Source of the DNA: Nonomuraea spiralis
Lineage (GTDB): Bacteria > Actinomycetota > Actinomycetes > Streptosporangiales > Streptosporangiaceae
NCBI RefSeq assembly: GCF_014648435.1
Contig: NZ_BMRC01000016.1
Location: 124,001-188,000, forward strand
Length of the DNA stretch: 64,000 nt
Reading direction: 5' to 3'
The notes below the pieces were generated by a model that saw only the letters and a program-made list of their open reading frames with translations, was not told the DNA's origin and did not search any database. The stretch's first letter is position 1, and every line of letters starts with the position of its first letter. Below are positions 36,063 through 44,381 of the stretch, one piece after another. The translations under genes were made by a program, and so were the position numbers.

Positions 36063-36306
36063 CGCCGGATCCTCCTCGCCCGACAGCCGGCACGTCCAGG
36101 ATCTCCTCCACCAGTACGCGATAGTGCGTCAGCGCATCGGAGTGCAATTTCGCCTCCCGGCGAAGAGAGAGGAAGGGCCCGGCCCACCGGAGAAGCCGGC
36201 GGCCGTCAGGAACAATCTGCTCGTCGGCCAAGGTATCGGTCTGGTGGCGGGGTCCGAGGAAAGCGGTGGTGTTCTGTGCTTGCCTGCTTACCTCGGGCCC
36301 CTTCAT
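36001..36306 (-). CDS. possible small hypothetical protein (101 aa)
   Basis: ATG at 36306 opens a frame with a plausible protein sequence (TDTLADEQIVPDGRRLLRW ... ALTHYRVLVEEILDVPAVG). Its last 20 codons run antisense to the end of the kinase-WD40 gene. Codon third-position GC is moderate (about 70 percent by eye), lower than its neighbours, and no Shine-Dalgarno sequence was seen. It fills an otherwise empty 270-bp gap downstream of a same-strand gene. No family recognised. Confidence 0.4.
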   Translation of the reverse strand: MKGPEVSRQAQNTTAFLGPRHQTDTLADEQIVPDGRRLLRWAGPFLSLRREAKLHSDALTHYRVLVEEILDVPAVGRGGSGASGTHRTVPPPAGTPATPPP

Positions 36307-36335
36307 GGATCGAGCCGGGTCGGGTCGGGCGGTGT

Positions 36336-36905
36336 TCAGCAGAAGCCGGGACTGGTTTCCCGCTGGACCTCGATGGAGGGCGCCGGCCCCTCGTACGGCG
36401 GCAGTGCGGACGCGGTCGTCAGCGGCTCGCCCGCCGTGCCGTCGACGCGCTCCAGGAAGTCGCCCCACCCGGTCGGCACGGTGAGCACCGTGATCGAGTA
36501 CCACTCCCCGGCCATCGCGGGGTCGTCGCCTTCGAGCGAGACGGGTACGTCCCACTGCCCCGAGGGGCGTACGGTGTCGACGCGGTAGAACCGGGTGAGC
36601 CTCGTGCGCGGGGTGCCGGTCGTCCGGCGTACCCCGACCAGCAGGGTCGTGCCTTCGGGCAGCGTCGCGGTGCCTCTCACCAGCGGGCAGGGCGGCGCGG
36701 TGGCCCCTGGCCCGGTGGCGGGCGCGGTGATGGCGAGCCGGGCCGGCTGACCCTCGCCCTGCGCCTGGCCGTACCTCACCACGACGCCGGGCAGGCCCAC
36801 CAGCGTCGTGGCCATGCCGACGATGGCGGTCGCCCACTTCCTTCTGATGCTCCACATGTGTGGAGCGCGCCCGGCGCGGTTGCCGGACTTTCCGTTCTTG
36901 GCCAT
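36336..36905 (-). CDS. hypothetical membrane-anchored protein (189 aa)
   Basis: ATG at 36905 has GGGGGA about 9 nt upstream. The basic N-terminus (GKSGNRAGRAPHMWSIRRKW) precedes a hydrophobic segment (about residues 25-45). An extracytoplasmic beta-rich domain follows, with Cys73 and Cys189 and phrases like GTATLPEGTTLLVGVRR and GQWDVPVSLEGDD. This looks like an immunoglobulin-like or carbohydrate-exposed domain. I recognise no family. It ends with Cys as the last residue. Confidence 0.68.
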   Translation of the reverse strand: MAKNGKSGNRAGRAPHMWSIRRKWATAIVGMATTLVGLPGVVVRYGQAQGEGQPARLAITAPATGPGATAPPCPLVRGTATLPEGTTLLVGVRRTTGTPRTRLTRFYRVDTVRPSGQWDVPVSLEGDDPAMAGEWYSITVLTVPTGWGDFLERVDGTAGEPLTTASALPPYEGPAPSIEVQRETSPGFC

Positions 36906-37151
36906 GGCGGTGTTTCCCCCGATCCTGGGCGAATTTCCCGTTCTCCATGGGCGTGCGCGTTGCGGATACGCGGAAACGCGACGTGTCCGTTATTCCGGAT
37001 AAACGTCGTATTGGAGTCTTTTACTCAACGGTCGGCGTGCACCCGATTTCGGGTAGAGCCGTTTCCCCTGCTCATACCCTTGATCTTCCGGGTAATCCCA
37101 GGTGGAGGGCGTTTTTGAGATCATCTTGACGCTTGCTTCAGACGGCGTGAA
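36906..37151. other. AT-richer intergenic region
   Basis: These 246 bp, especially 36990-37110, have clearly lower GC than the surroundings. They must contain the promoter of the gene starting at 36905, but I could not pick a convincing -35/-10 pair. No tRNA or hairpin terminator was found. Confidence 0.4.
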
Positions 37152-37883
37152 TCAGGCGTTCTCAGTCCAAATACGGGCTGACTGCACGATTTCCTCAAGG
37201 TTGTCGCTGTGCGCGCCCTGCCAATAGACCCGGCCGCAGTCGCCGCAACGGCCGTACGCGTCGTAGCTGCGCCTGGTGCCGGCCTCCAGCAGCGACTCGA
37301 CCTCCTCCTTGGCCACCGGGACGAGCACGCCGTTGCAGGACGTGCAGCGTGTCCAGGGAGCCAGCGGCGGCGCGAACCGTTCGAGCACGTCGCGGAGCTG
37401 GTCGGCGGGACGGGAGCCGCGGACGTACGCGCCCAGCCACAGCGCGCGGCGGCGCAGCAGGCCGCGGTCCTGGGTGAGCAGCACCCGCCGCTCCTCGTTC
37501 GCCTGGGCGACCAGCGCCGGGTCGTCCATGTCGTTGTGGTACGCGGTGTCCACGCCGAGCAGCCGCAACCGCCGCGCCAGCGTGCCCAGGTGCACGTCGA
37601 GCAGGAACCGCGGCCCGGCGGGCAGCGGCTGCGGCCGGGGCATCGCGTGCACCTCGACCACCTCGCCCGGCGCGAGCAGGTGGGCGGGGGCCACGCCGCG
37701 CCCGGCCGCCACCATCGGGCCAACCTCGGTCAGCGGGATGCCGATCGACTCGACGTGGTGGCCGAGCGTCGAGGTGCCGTCGGTGGTCACCTGCTGCCAC
37801 TCCCGCCGCCGGTTCGCGGGCAGGAACATCCTCAGCTCGTCGGCGATGCGCAGGCGTGCGTCCTGTTCGGTCACGCTGTCCAT
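37152..37883 (-). CDS. Mut7-C RNase domain protein with ubiquitin-like N-terminus
   Basis: The 243-aa protein has an N-terminal MoaD/ubiquitin-like fold (about residues 1-85, ending LAPGEVVEVHAMPRPQPL). A Mut7-C PIN-like RNase domain follows, with FLLDVHLGTLARRLRLLGVDTAYHND (Asp ligands), LLTQDRGLLRRRAL and a C-terminal zinc ribbon of two CxxC pairs (CTSC and CGDC). Mut7-C proteins are predicted RNases for RNA decay. The ubiquitin-like fusion is the usual bacterial form. It is divergent from the TAXI gene with 26 bp between starts. Confidence 0.92.
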   Translation of the reverse strand: MDSVTEQDARLRIADELRMFLPANRRREWQQVTTDGTSTLGHHVESIGIPLTEVGPMVAAGRGVAPAHLLAPGEVVEVHAMPRPQPLPAGPRFLLDVHLGTLARRLRLLGVDTAYHNDMDDPALVAQANEERRVLLTQDRGLLRRRALWLGAYVRGSRPADQLRDVLERFAPPLAPWTRCTSCNGVLVPVAKEEVESLLEAGTRRSYDAYGRCGDCGRVYWQGAHSDNLEEIVQSARIWTENA

Positions 37884-37897
37884 TCTGCGGGACCGGA

Positions 37898-37903
37898 TAC
37901 CGT
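37898..37903 (+). promoter_or_regulatory. -10 box TACCGT, leaderless start
   Basis: TACCGT is 6 nt before the ATG at 37910. Confidence 0.55.
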
Positions 37904-37909
37904 GAAATC

Positions 37910-38809
37910 ATGCCCATATCCCGCCGGGCCTTCCTCGGGCTCGCCGCGCTCGCGGCCGGCTGCTCCGCGGCGCGGCCCGCCGAGCTGCGGCTGGTCACCG
38001 GGCTGGCGGGCGGCCCGTACGGCGTGCTCGGCGACCGGCTGGCGGGCGAGCTGCGGCGCGACGGGCTGACCGTGCGGGTGGTGGAGACCGCCGCCAGCGT
38101 CCAGAACCTCACCATGATGGCCGGCGGCCGGGCCGACGTCGGCTTCGTGCTGGCCGACAGCGCCGACGACGCGGTCAGGGTACGCCACCAGCCGGTCTCC
38201 GCATTGGCCCGGATGTACATGAACTACGTGCACCTGGTCGTGCGCGAGGGCGCCCGGATCACCGCGGTCGCGGACCTGGCGGGGCGCGCGGTCTCGATCG
38301 GGGCCGAGGGGTCGGGCACGGCGGTGACCGCGACCCGCGTGTTGTCCGCCGCCGGGCTGCGCACCCCGCCGGAGTTGTCCAGGCTCGGGCTCGACGCCTC
38401 CATCACCGGGCTGCGCGAGGGCCGCATCGAGGCGTTCTTCTGGTCCGGGGGCGTGCCGACGCCCGCGCTGGCCGCGCTCGGCGACATCGCGCTCGTCCCC
38501 ATGGAGTCGCTGGTGCCGGTGCTGCGCCGCCTCTACGGCCCGGTCTACGAACACGCCGCCGTACCGGCCGGCGCGTACGGGCCGGCCAGGCAGGTGCCGA
38601 CCGTGGGCACGCCCAGTTACCTGATGTGCCGTACCACGCTGCCCGACGACGTGGCCTTCACCGTCACCGAGACGCTCTTCAGGGCCCGCGACCGCCTCCA
38701 GGCCCCGTCGGCCCCCGGCGGCCGCCTGGACAAGCGGTACGCCATCGGCACCGGCGTCGTCCCCCTCCACCCGGGCGCCGCCCGCTACTACCGTTCGGTC
38801 TACGGCTGA
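37910..38809 (+). CDS. TAXI family (TRAP-type) solute-binding lipoprotein
   Basis: ATG at 37910 starts MPISRRAFLGLAALAAGCS, combining a Tat-like SRRAFLG motif and a lipobox (AAGC). The frame is open from 37856, but the -10 box 6 nt before this ATG supports it. The mature part follows the TAXI pattern: ELRLVTGLAGGPYGVLGDRLA, then ASVQNLTMMAGGRADVGFVLADSADDA, and VSIGAEGSGTAVTATRVL. TAXI proteins bind glutamate, ketoglutarate or related acids. No TRAP permease is nearby. The gene instead faces a histidine kinase, with a 10-bp convergent overlap, so it may serve as a sensor protein. Confidence 0.88.
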   Translation: MPISRRAFLGLAALAAGCSAARPAELRLVTGLAGGPYGVLGDRLAGELRRDGLTVRVVETAASVQNLTMMAGGRADVGFVLADSADDAVRVRHQPVSALARMYMNYVHLVVREGARITAVADLAGRAVSIGAEGSGTAVTATRVLSAAGLRTPPELSRLGLDASITGLREGRIEAFFWSGGVPTPALAALGDIALVPMESLVPVLRRLYGPVYEHAAVPAGAYGPARQVPTVGTPSYLMCRTTLPDDVAFTVTETLFRARDRLQAPSAPGGRLDKRYAIGTGVVPLHPGAARYYRSVYG

Positions 38810-40125
38810 GCCATGGCCAGCTCGACCACCAGCCCGTGCGGTACGGCGGGCCGCAGCCGCAGGGTGGCCCCGCACGCCTTGGCCAGCTCGGCGGCGATGG
38901 CGAGCCCGAGACCGCTGCCCGGGACGTTCGCGTGCGCCCCCGACCGCCAGAACCGGCCCAGCGCCTCGGCCCGCTCCTCCTCGCCCAGCCCCGGCCCGTC
39001 GTCGGCGACGCGCAACACCCCGCCGTCGAGCGTGACGGTCACCGTGCCGCCCTCGGGGACGAACTTCTGGGCGTTGTCGAGGGCGATGTCGGCGATCCTG
39101 GCCGCCGCCTCCGGCACGACCGCGGTGTCGGGGACGTCCGCCACCAGGCACACACCCTTGGCCGCGTAGACCTCCCGCCACACCGCCAGCCGCTCGCCGA
39201 GCGCGGCCTCCTTGCCCGCCAGGCCCGCGCCCGCCTCGACCCTGGCCAGCGCCAGCAGGTCCTCCACCAGCAGCGCCAGCCGGTCGAGCTCGGACATCGC
39301 CTCGGCGTACTCGGCCGTGCCCTCCGCGCGCAGGTGCGGCTCCAGGTTCTCCAGACGCAGCCCGAGCACGGTCAGCGGGGTGCGCAGCTCGTGCGAGGCA
39401 TCGGCGACGAACGCCCGCTGACGTTCCATCGCCGCCGAGACCGCGTCGGCCATCGCGTTGAAGCGTTCCTCCAGCCGCCGCAGCTCCGTCGGGCCCACCC
39501 CGGGATGCGCCCGCGCGTCGAGCTGCCCCTGCGCGATGGCCCGCGTGGTGCGGTCGAGCTCGGTCACCGGCCGCAGGATCCAGCGGGCCAGCCGCCGGGC
39601 CGCCAGCGCCGAGTAGGCCAGCGCGACCAGCGCCCCGGCCGCCAGCGCGCCCCAGACCAGCGACACGTCCAGCCGGGCCTGCCCGGTCGGCGCCTCCAGC
39701 AGCACCACGCCGGACAGCTGCGCGTCGCGTCCGGCGGGCTCGGCCAGCAGCACCGTGGCCGGGCCGAACGGGCTGACCGTGGGCAGGTCCTCGGTCGTAC
39801 GGCCGGACAGCGCGAGCCTGGTCGCCTCCCGGTCGTCGGCCTCGAACCGGCCCGCCGAGACCAGGATCGAGCCGTCGCGGTCGCGGACCCGTACGGCCGC
39901 GCCGTACAGGTCGGCGTAGCGGGCCACCTCGGTGATCAGGCCCGTACGGTCGTCGTCGCGGGCCGCCGCGTCGGCCAGCTCGGCGAAGCGGGTGGCGTCC
40001 GCGCGCCGGTCGAGCAGCAGGCGGTTGGTCCGGTGGGAGGCGTAGGCCAGGCCGAGCGGCACCGCCAGCGCCGCGATGAGGAAGACGATCAGCGTGGTGA
40101 ACGTGACCACCAGGCGCGCGTTCAC
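38800..40125 (-). CDS. sensor histidine kinase
   Basis: The 441-aa kinase has TM1 (about residues 7-29), an external sensor domain of about 120 residues, TM2 (about 155-175) and a HAMP linker. HisKA follows with phospho-acceptor His245 in SHELRTPLT, then an HATPase domain with N box LDNAQKF and G boxes DDGPGLG and GSGLGLAIA. It pairs with the response regulator upstream, whose stop overlaps its GTG (GTGA). Architecture and neighbours resemble TctE-like organic-acid sensors. Ligand sensing via the TAXI protein is inference. Confidence 0.94.
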   Translation of the reverse strand: MNARLVVTFTTLIVFLIAALAVPLGLAYASHRTNRLLLDRRADATRFAELADAAARDDDRTGLITEVARYADLYGAAVRVRDRDGSILVSAGRFEADDREATRLALSGRTTEDLPTVSPFGPATVLLAEPAGRDAQLSGVVLLEAPTGQARLDVSLVWGALAAGALVALAYSALAARRLARWILRPVTELDRTTRAIAQGQLDARAHPGVGPTELRRLEERFNAMADAVSAAMERQRAFVADASHELRTPLTVLGLRLENLEPHLRAEGTAEYAEAMSELDRLALLVEDLLALARVEAGAGLAGKEAALGERLAVWREVYAAKGVCLVADVPDTAVVPEAAARIADIALDNAQKFVPEGGTVTVTLDGGVLRVADDGPGLGEEERAEALGRFWRSGAHANVPGSGLGLAIAAELAKACGATLRLRPAVPHGLVVELAMAQP

Positions 40126-40787
40126 CCCGCCGGGCCCAGCCGGTAGCCGGTGCCGCGCAACGTCTCCACCAGCCCGGGACGCCCGGTCTTGGACCGCAGC
40201 CCGGCCACGTGCACGTCGAGCGACCGGGACGCCGACAGCAGCGGGTCGCCCCAGACCTCGTCGAGGATCTCCTCCCGGCTGCGCACCACACCCGGCTCGC
40301 GGGCCAGCAGCGCCAGCACGTCGAACTCGCGCCTGGTCAGCGTCACCGGCTCACCGGCGACCGTGACCTGCCTGGCCTCCAGGTCGATGCGCACGTCACC
40401 CACGCACACCACGTGGTCGCGCACCGGCATCGGACGGGTGCCGCGCCGCATCACGGCCTCCATGCGGGCCATCAGCTCGACCGTGCGGAACGGCTTGACC
40501 AGGTAGTCGTCGGCCCCCGAACGCAGGCCGCGCAGCACCTCGCGCTCCTGCGTGCGCGCGGTGACCACGATGAGCGGCACCGCGGAGACGCGGCGCAGCC
40601 GGCGCAGCGCGTCGAGCCCGTCCATGTCGGGCAGGCCCAGGTCGAGCAGCACGAAGTCGACGCCCCCCGCCAGGCGGAGGGCGTCGACGGCGAGGCCCGC
40701 GCGGGTGACCTGATGGCCGTGCCGGGCCAGCGCCGTGGTGAGCGCGGAGGCGAGGCGGTCGTCGTCCTCGACCAGGAGAACCCGCAT
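40122..40787 (-). CDS. response regulator, OmpR/PhoB family
   Basis: The 221-aa regulator has a receiver domain with acidic Asp8/Asp9, phosphorylated Asp49 (FVLLDLGLPDMDG) and Lys in LVKPF. An OmpR winged helix follows (LTRREFDVLALLAREPG). ATG 40787 has TAACCT 6 nt upstream, so it may be transcribed leaderless from inside the 3' end of the MFS gene in addition to read-through. It is coupled to the kinase gene. Confidence 0.95.
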   Translation of the reverse strand: MRVLLVEDDDRLASALTTALARHGHQVTRAGLAVDALRLAGGVDFVLLDLGLPDMDGLDALRRLRRVSAVPLIVVTARTQEREVLRGLRSGADDYLVKPFRTVELMARMEAVMRRGTRPMPVRDHVVCVGDVRIDLEARQVTVAGEPVTLTRREFDVLALLAREPGVVRSREEILDEVWGDPLLSASRSLDVHVAGLRSKTGRPGLVETLRGTGYRLGPAG

Positions 40788-40793
40788 AGTGCC

Positions 40794-40799
40794 AGGTTA
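40794..40799 (-). promoter_or_regulatory. -10 box TAACCT, leaderless start
   Basis: It lies 6 nt before the ATG at 40787 and overlaps the stop codon of the MFS gene. Confidence 0.55.
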
Positions 40800-42107
40800 G
40801 ACGCGGGCGGCAACCGAATCCGACGGCTGCGCGCCTTCGCTGCGGGACAGTGCCACGTCACGTGTCTCGCGCATGGTCAGGTAGACGACGAGGGACACGG
40901 CCGCGCAGGCGGAGACGTACCAGAAGTAGCCGGACTCGATGTCGTGGCGCTTGAACCACAGGGCCACGTACTCGGCGGTGCCGCCGAACAGGGCGTTCGC
41001 GATCGCGTACGGCAGCGCCACCCCCAGCGCCCGCACGTGCGTCGGGAACAGCTCGGCCTTCACCACGGCGTTGATCGAGGTGTAGCCGGTGACGATGACC
41101 AGCCCGACGAGCGACAGGACGAGCGCGCCCCCGAAGCCGCTCGCCCCGCCGAGCGCCGTCATCAGCGGCACCGTCCCCAGCATCGACCCGATCCCGAACG
41201 TGATCAGCAGCGGCCGGCGCCCGATCCGGTCCGACAGCGACCCGGCCAGCGGCTGGAGGCACATGAAGATGAACAGCGCGCAGAAGCTGACCAGCGTCGC
41301 GGTCTCCTTCGGCAGGCCCGCGCTGATCGACAGGTACTTGGTGAGGTAGGTCGTGTAGGTGTAGTACGCGACAGTGCCGCCCATCGTCAGGGCGATGACC
41401 AGCAGCGCCTCCTTCTTGTGCGCGAGGAGCTGCCTGATGGTGCCCTTGGCCCGGCCCTCCTCTTCCTCCTCGCCGTACACCTCGGTCTCCAGCAGGCTGC
41501 GGCGCAGGTAGAACACGACCGCGGCGGCCACGGCCCCGACCACGAACGGGATGCGCCAGCCGTAGGAGTTCAGGGCCTCGGTCGACATCGTGTTCTGCAG
41601 GATGATCTGCAGGCCGAGGCCGACGAGCTGGCCGGCGGTCATGGAGACGTACTGGAAGCTGGAGGCGAAGCCGCGCCGGCCGCGCGGGGTGGCCTCGGTC
41701 AGGTACGTGGCGCTGGCGGCGTACTCGCCGCCGACCGACAGGCCTTGGAGCAGGCGGGCGACCACCAGGACCAGCGCGCCGAAGTAGCCGGCCGCCGCGT
41801 ACGTCGGGGCGACGGCGATCAGCAGCGCGCTGGCCGACATCAGGGTGACGGTGAGCGTGAGCGCCGCCTTGCGGCCCCGGCGGTCGGCGTAGCGGCCGAG
41901 CAGCCAGCCGCCCAGCGGGCGCATGAAGAAACCGACGGCGAAGATGGCCGCGGTGTTGAGCAGCTTGGCCGTGTCGTCCCCTTCAGGGAAGAACGAAGCG
42001 GCGAAGTACACGGCGAAGCTGCTGTAGACGAACCAGTCGTACCACTCGACCAGATTGCCGACGGAGCCGCCGATCACTGCCTTCCACGGCACGCGCGCTT
42101 TGTTCAT
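40797..42107 (-). CDS. MFS metabolite:H+ symporter (MHS family)
   Basis: ATG at 42107 has an AGGAGG Shine-Dalgarno sequence and gives a 436-aa, 12-helix protein. Motifs are typical of KgtP/ProP-like MHS carriers: NLVEWYDWFVYSSFAVYFA in helix 1, GGWLLGRYADRRGRKAAL in loop 2-3, RLLQGLSVGGEYAAS in helix 4, and a central acidic loop EVYGEEEEEGRAKG. Substrates of this family include ketoglutarate, citrate, proline or betaine. It is 9 bp upstream of the response regulator, so the two-component system may control this carrier. Confidence 0.92.
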   Translation of the reverse strand: MNKARVPWKAVIGGSVGNLVEWYDWFVYSSFAVYFAASFFPEGDDTAKLLNTAAIFAVGFFMRPLGGWLLGRYADRRGRKAALTLTVTLMSASALLIAVAPTYAAAGYFGALVLVVARLLQGLSVGGEYAASATYLTEATPRGRRGFASSFQYVSMTAGQLVGLGLQIILQNTMSTEALNSYGWRIPFVVGAVAAAVVFYLRRSLLETEVYGEEEEEGRAKGTIRQLLAHKKEALLVIALTMGGTVAYYTYTTYLTKYLSISAGLPKETATLVSFCALFIFMCLQPLAGSLSDRIGRRPLLITFGIGSMLGTVPLMTALGGASGFGGALVLSLVGLVIVTGYTSINAVVKAELFPTHVRALGVALPYAIANALFGGTAEYVALWFKRHDIESGYFWYVSACAAVSLVVYLTMRETRDVALSRSEGAQPSDSVAARV

Positions 42108-42211
42108 GTGGGACCTCCTGGGGGGAGTGGATGCAGGCCAGAGCCTCTCCCCAGAAGGTTGTTCGGACAAGGTGCGGCGGGTCAGATCTAACGTGCGCTT
42201 AACATCGGGTT

Positions 42212-42258
42212 CTTCTCGCCGCAACGCCTTCCCGCCGCAACGCCTTCTCACCACAACG
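42212..42258. repeat. 16-bp tandem repeat
   Basis: Three imperfect units of CCTTCTCGCCGCAACG lie head to tail (42212-42226, 42227-42242, 42243-42258). A partial fourth runs into the last codons of the kinase-GH6 gene. They sit between two same-strand genes. Confidence 0.7.
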
Positions 42259-42264
42259 GTCTTC

Positions 42265-44355
42265 TCAGCGCAGCGGGGGTTCGGCGTTCTTCGCGCGTTC
42301 GAGGGCCAGCTCGGGCCACCACTCGCCGTTCGCCGGGGCCACCACGCCCCGCTCGGGGTCCTTGTCGCCGTTCGTGCCGCGCCGGCACCTGCCGCTGGAG
42401 CTGCCCGCCCGGGTGATCCACAGGTAGGCGTCCGCCAGCTCCTCGCCGGTGTCGGTCGTCGGACGCTCGCCGACGCCCCGGCCCGGCGGGTTGCACCAGG
42501 TCTGCGGGTCCGCGTACGTCTTCGTCGGGGACCACGGGCCCTTGCCGTTCCTGGCGGTGTCCACGACGAAGTGCGGCAGGCCGGCGCCCGGGTCGGCGTC
42601 CTTCGGGCAGCCCGTGCCGCCGGTCCTGCGCATGACGGCGATGCAGGCCGACAACGACTTGCCGTACTCGACGGCCTTGGTGGTGCTCTGGTGCGAGGCG
42701 GTGTTGACGAAGAAGCCGTCGGCCTCGTCGATCCCGGCCCCGATCAGGCGCTCGGCCATGATCTCGGTGCCGGGGTAGAGGTCCTGGCTGCCGTCGAGGT
42801 AGACGGCCGTACGGGCGTGGCCGGTCTTGAGCGACCGTACGGCGTCGCGCAGGTCGCGGTAGCGCTGCTCGGCCGTGCCGGCGAGCTTGCAGTCCTTGGT
42901 GCCGGGCAGGTTGACCAGGCTGGACGGCTCAAGGATGACCACCGCCTCGTGGTCGCCTATCTGGCGGGCCACGCCGTTGACCCATTCCTTGTAGGCGGCC
43001 AGGTCGCCCGGGCCCGCGGGAAGGCAGTCGCCGCCCCCGGGCATGCGGTTGATCAGGAACACGGGCACGCCGCCCGCCTCCCGCGCGGCGGTCATCGTGG
43101 CCTCGACCGTGGCCCTGACCTCGGGCTGGTTCAGGCGGATGGCGTGGGGGACGGCGGCCAACCGGTCCATCAGCGCGGCGTCCGCGGGCCGGTCCTTCTG
43201 CCAGACGGCGGCCTGGCGGGCGGCGGCCTTCTCCTTCTCGGAGTAGAAGGTGACGCCGTCGCGGCGCAGCGGGTTGGCCGGCGGTACCGAGGCGGACGTG
43301 CTCGCCCGCCCGCCGGTGGTCCCGGAGGTCCCGGAGGTCACCGGGTGGACGGTGGCGTCCTGGCGGTTCCACAGCAGCGCCGTGGTGATGCCGGCGGCCA
43401 CCACGACGGCCACGCCCGCCGCCAGCAGCCTCGTACGCCGGTTGCCCGCCGTCCGCTCGCCCGTCTCCTCAGGCGGGGCCGGGGGACGGGTGGACGCGGG
43501 CCCGGGGGCGGGTGGGGGGACGGACGGAGGGCGCGGGGCGGGGAGGACGGCCGACGGGTCGGCGGTGCTGAGGTGGTCCATCAGCTCCTGGGCCGTGGGC
43601 CGTGCGGCCGGGCTCTTGGCGAGGGACGCGGTCACCAGGTCCAGCAGCGGCCCCGACAACCCCCGCAGGTCCGGAGCCTCGTTGACGACGCGTAACAGGA
43701 CCGCCGGCACCGTACCCGACCCGAACGGCGACACCCCGGACGCGGCGAAGGCGACCGTGCAGCCCCACGAGAAGATGTCCGAGGCCGGCCCCACCCGCGA
43801 GCCCGACACCTGCTCGGGCGACATGTACGACGGCGTCCCCACGACCGCGCTGCTCATCTCCGACTCCGCGAGCCGCGCGATGCCGAAGTCGATCACCTTG
43901 GGCCCCACCTGGGACAACAACACGTTCGACGGCTTGAGATCGCGGTGGACCACGCCGGCCCCGTGGATGGCCCGCAACGCCATCGCCATGGCCGCCGCCA
44001 GCCCGTCGAGCGCCGAGCCCTTCAGCGGCCCCGACTCGCGTACGGCGTCCGCGAGGCTCGGCCCCTCGACGTACTCGGTGACCAGGTACGCCACCTCCGC
44101 CCCGACGTCGGCGTCGAGCACCGGGGCGGTGCAGAACCGGGCGACCCGCCGGGCCGCGGCCACCTCGCGGGCGAACCGCCGCCGGAACTCCGGATCGGCG
44201 TCCATCCTGGCGTGGATGAGCTTGACCGCCACCTGGCCGCCGCTCTGGTCCTCGCCCAGGTAGACGACGCCCATGCCGCCCTCGCCCAGCCGACCCAGGA
44301 GCGCGTAGCGCCCCACCCGCCGCGGATCCCCGTCCCTCAGCGCCTCCAAGGTCAT
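42265..44355 (-). CDS. membrane Ser/Thr kinase with extracellular GH6 (cellulase-family) domain
   Basis: One uninterrupted 696-aa frame. The kinase domain (about residues 15-262) has GEGGMG, Lys45, HRDLKPSN at 137-144, DFG at 156-158 and GTPSYMSPE. A Pro-rich linker (265-300) and one membrane helix (309-328) follow. Residues 365-692 match glycoside hydrolase family 6: PVFLINRMPGGGDC (Asp443, at the position of the general acid), VVILEPSSL, FVVDTARNGKGP (Asp599), CNPPGRGVGERPTT, YLWITRAG and EWWPELAL. The EPDxL aspartate usual in GH6 is Ser478. The GH6 part lies outside the cell, so it may sense or trim beta-glucans and signal to the kinase. TAACCT lies 8 nt before the ATG. Confidence 0.93.
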   Translation of the reverse strand: MTLEALRDGDPRRVGRYALLGRLGEGGMGVVYLGEDQSGGQVAVKLIHARMDADPEFRRRFAREVAAARRVARFCTAPVLDADVGAEVAYLVTEYVEGPSLADAVRESGPLKGSALDGLAAAMAMALRAIHGAGVVHRDLKPSNVLLSQVGPKVIDFGIARLAESEMSSAVVGTPSYMSPEQVSGSRVGPASDIFSWGCTVAFAASGVSPFGSGTVPAVLLRVVNEAPDLRGLSGPLLDLVTASLAKSPAARPTAQELMDHLSTADPSAVLPAPRPPSVPPPAPGPASTRPPAPPEETGERTAGNRRTRLLAAGVAVVVAAGITTALLWNRQDATVHPVTSGTSGTTGGRASTSASVPPANPLRRDGVTFYSEKEKAAARQAAVWQKDRPADAALMDRLAAVPHAIRLNQPEVRATVEATMTAAREAGGVPVFLINRMPGGGDCLPAGPGDLAAYKEWVNGVARQIGDHEAVVILEPSSLVNLPGTKDCKLAGTAEQRYRDLRDAVRSLKTGHARTAVYLDGSQDLYPGTEIMAERLIGAGIDEADGFFVNTASHQSTTKAVEYGKSLSACIAVMRRTGGTGCPKDADPGAGLPHFVVDTARNGKGPWSPTKTYADPQTWCNPPGRGVGERPTTDTGEELADAYLWITRAGSSSGRCRRGTNGDKDPERGVVAPANGEWWPELALERAKNAEPPLR

Positions 44356-44363
44356 AATCCGTC

Positions 44364-44369
44364 AGGTTA
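44364..44369 (-). promoter_or_regulatory. -10 box TAACCT before the kinase-GH6 gene
   Basis: TAACCT lies 8 nt before the ATG at 44355, so the leader would be absent or 1-2 nt long. Confidence 0.4.
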
Positions 44370-44381
44370 GCCGCAGGGGTG

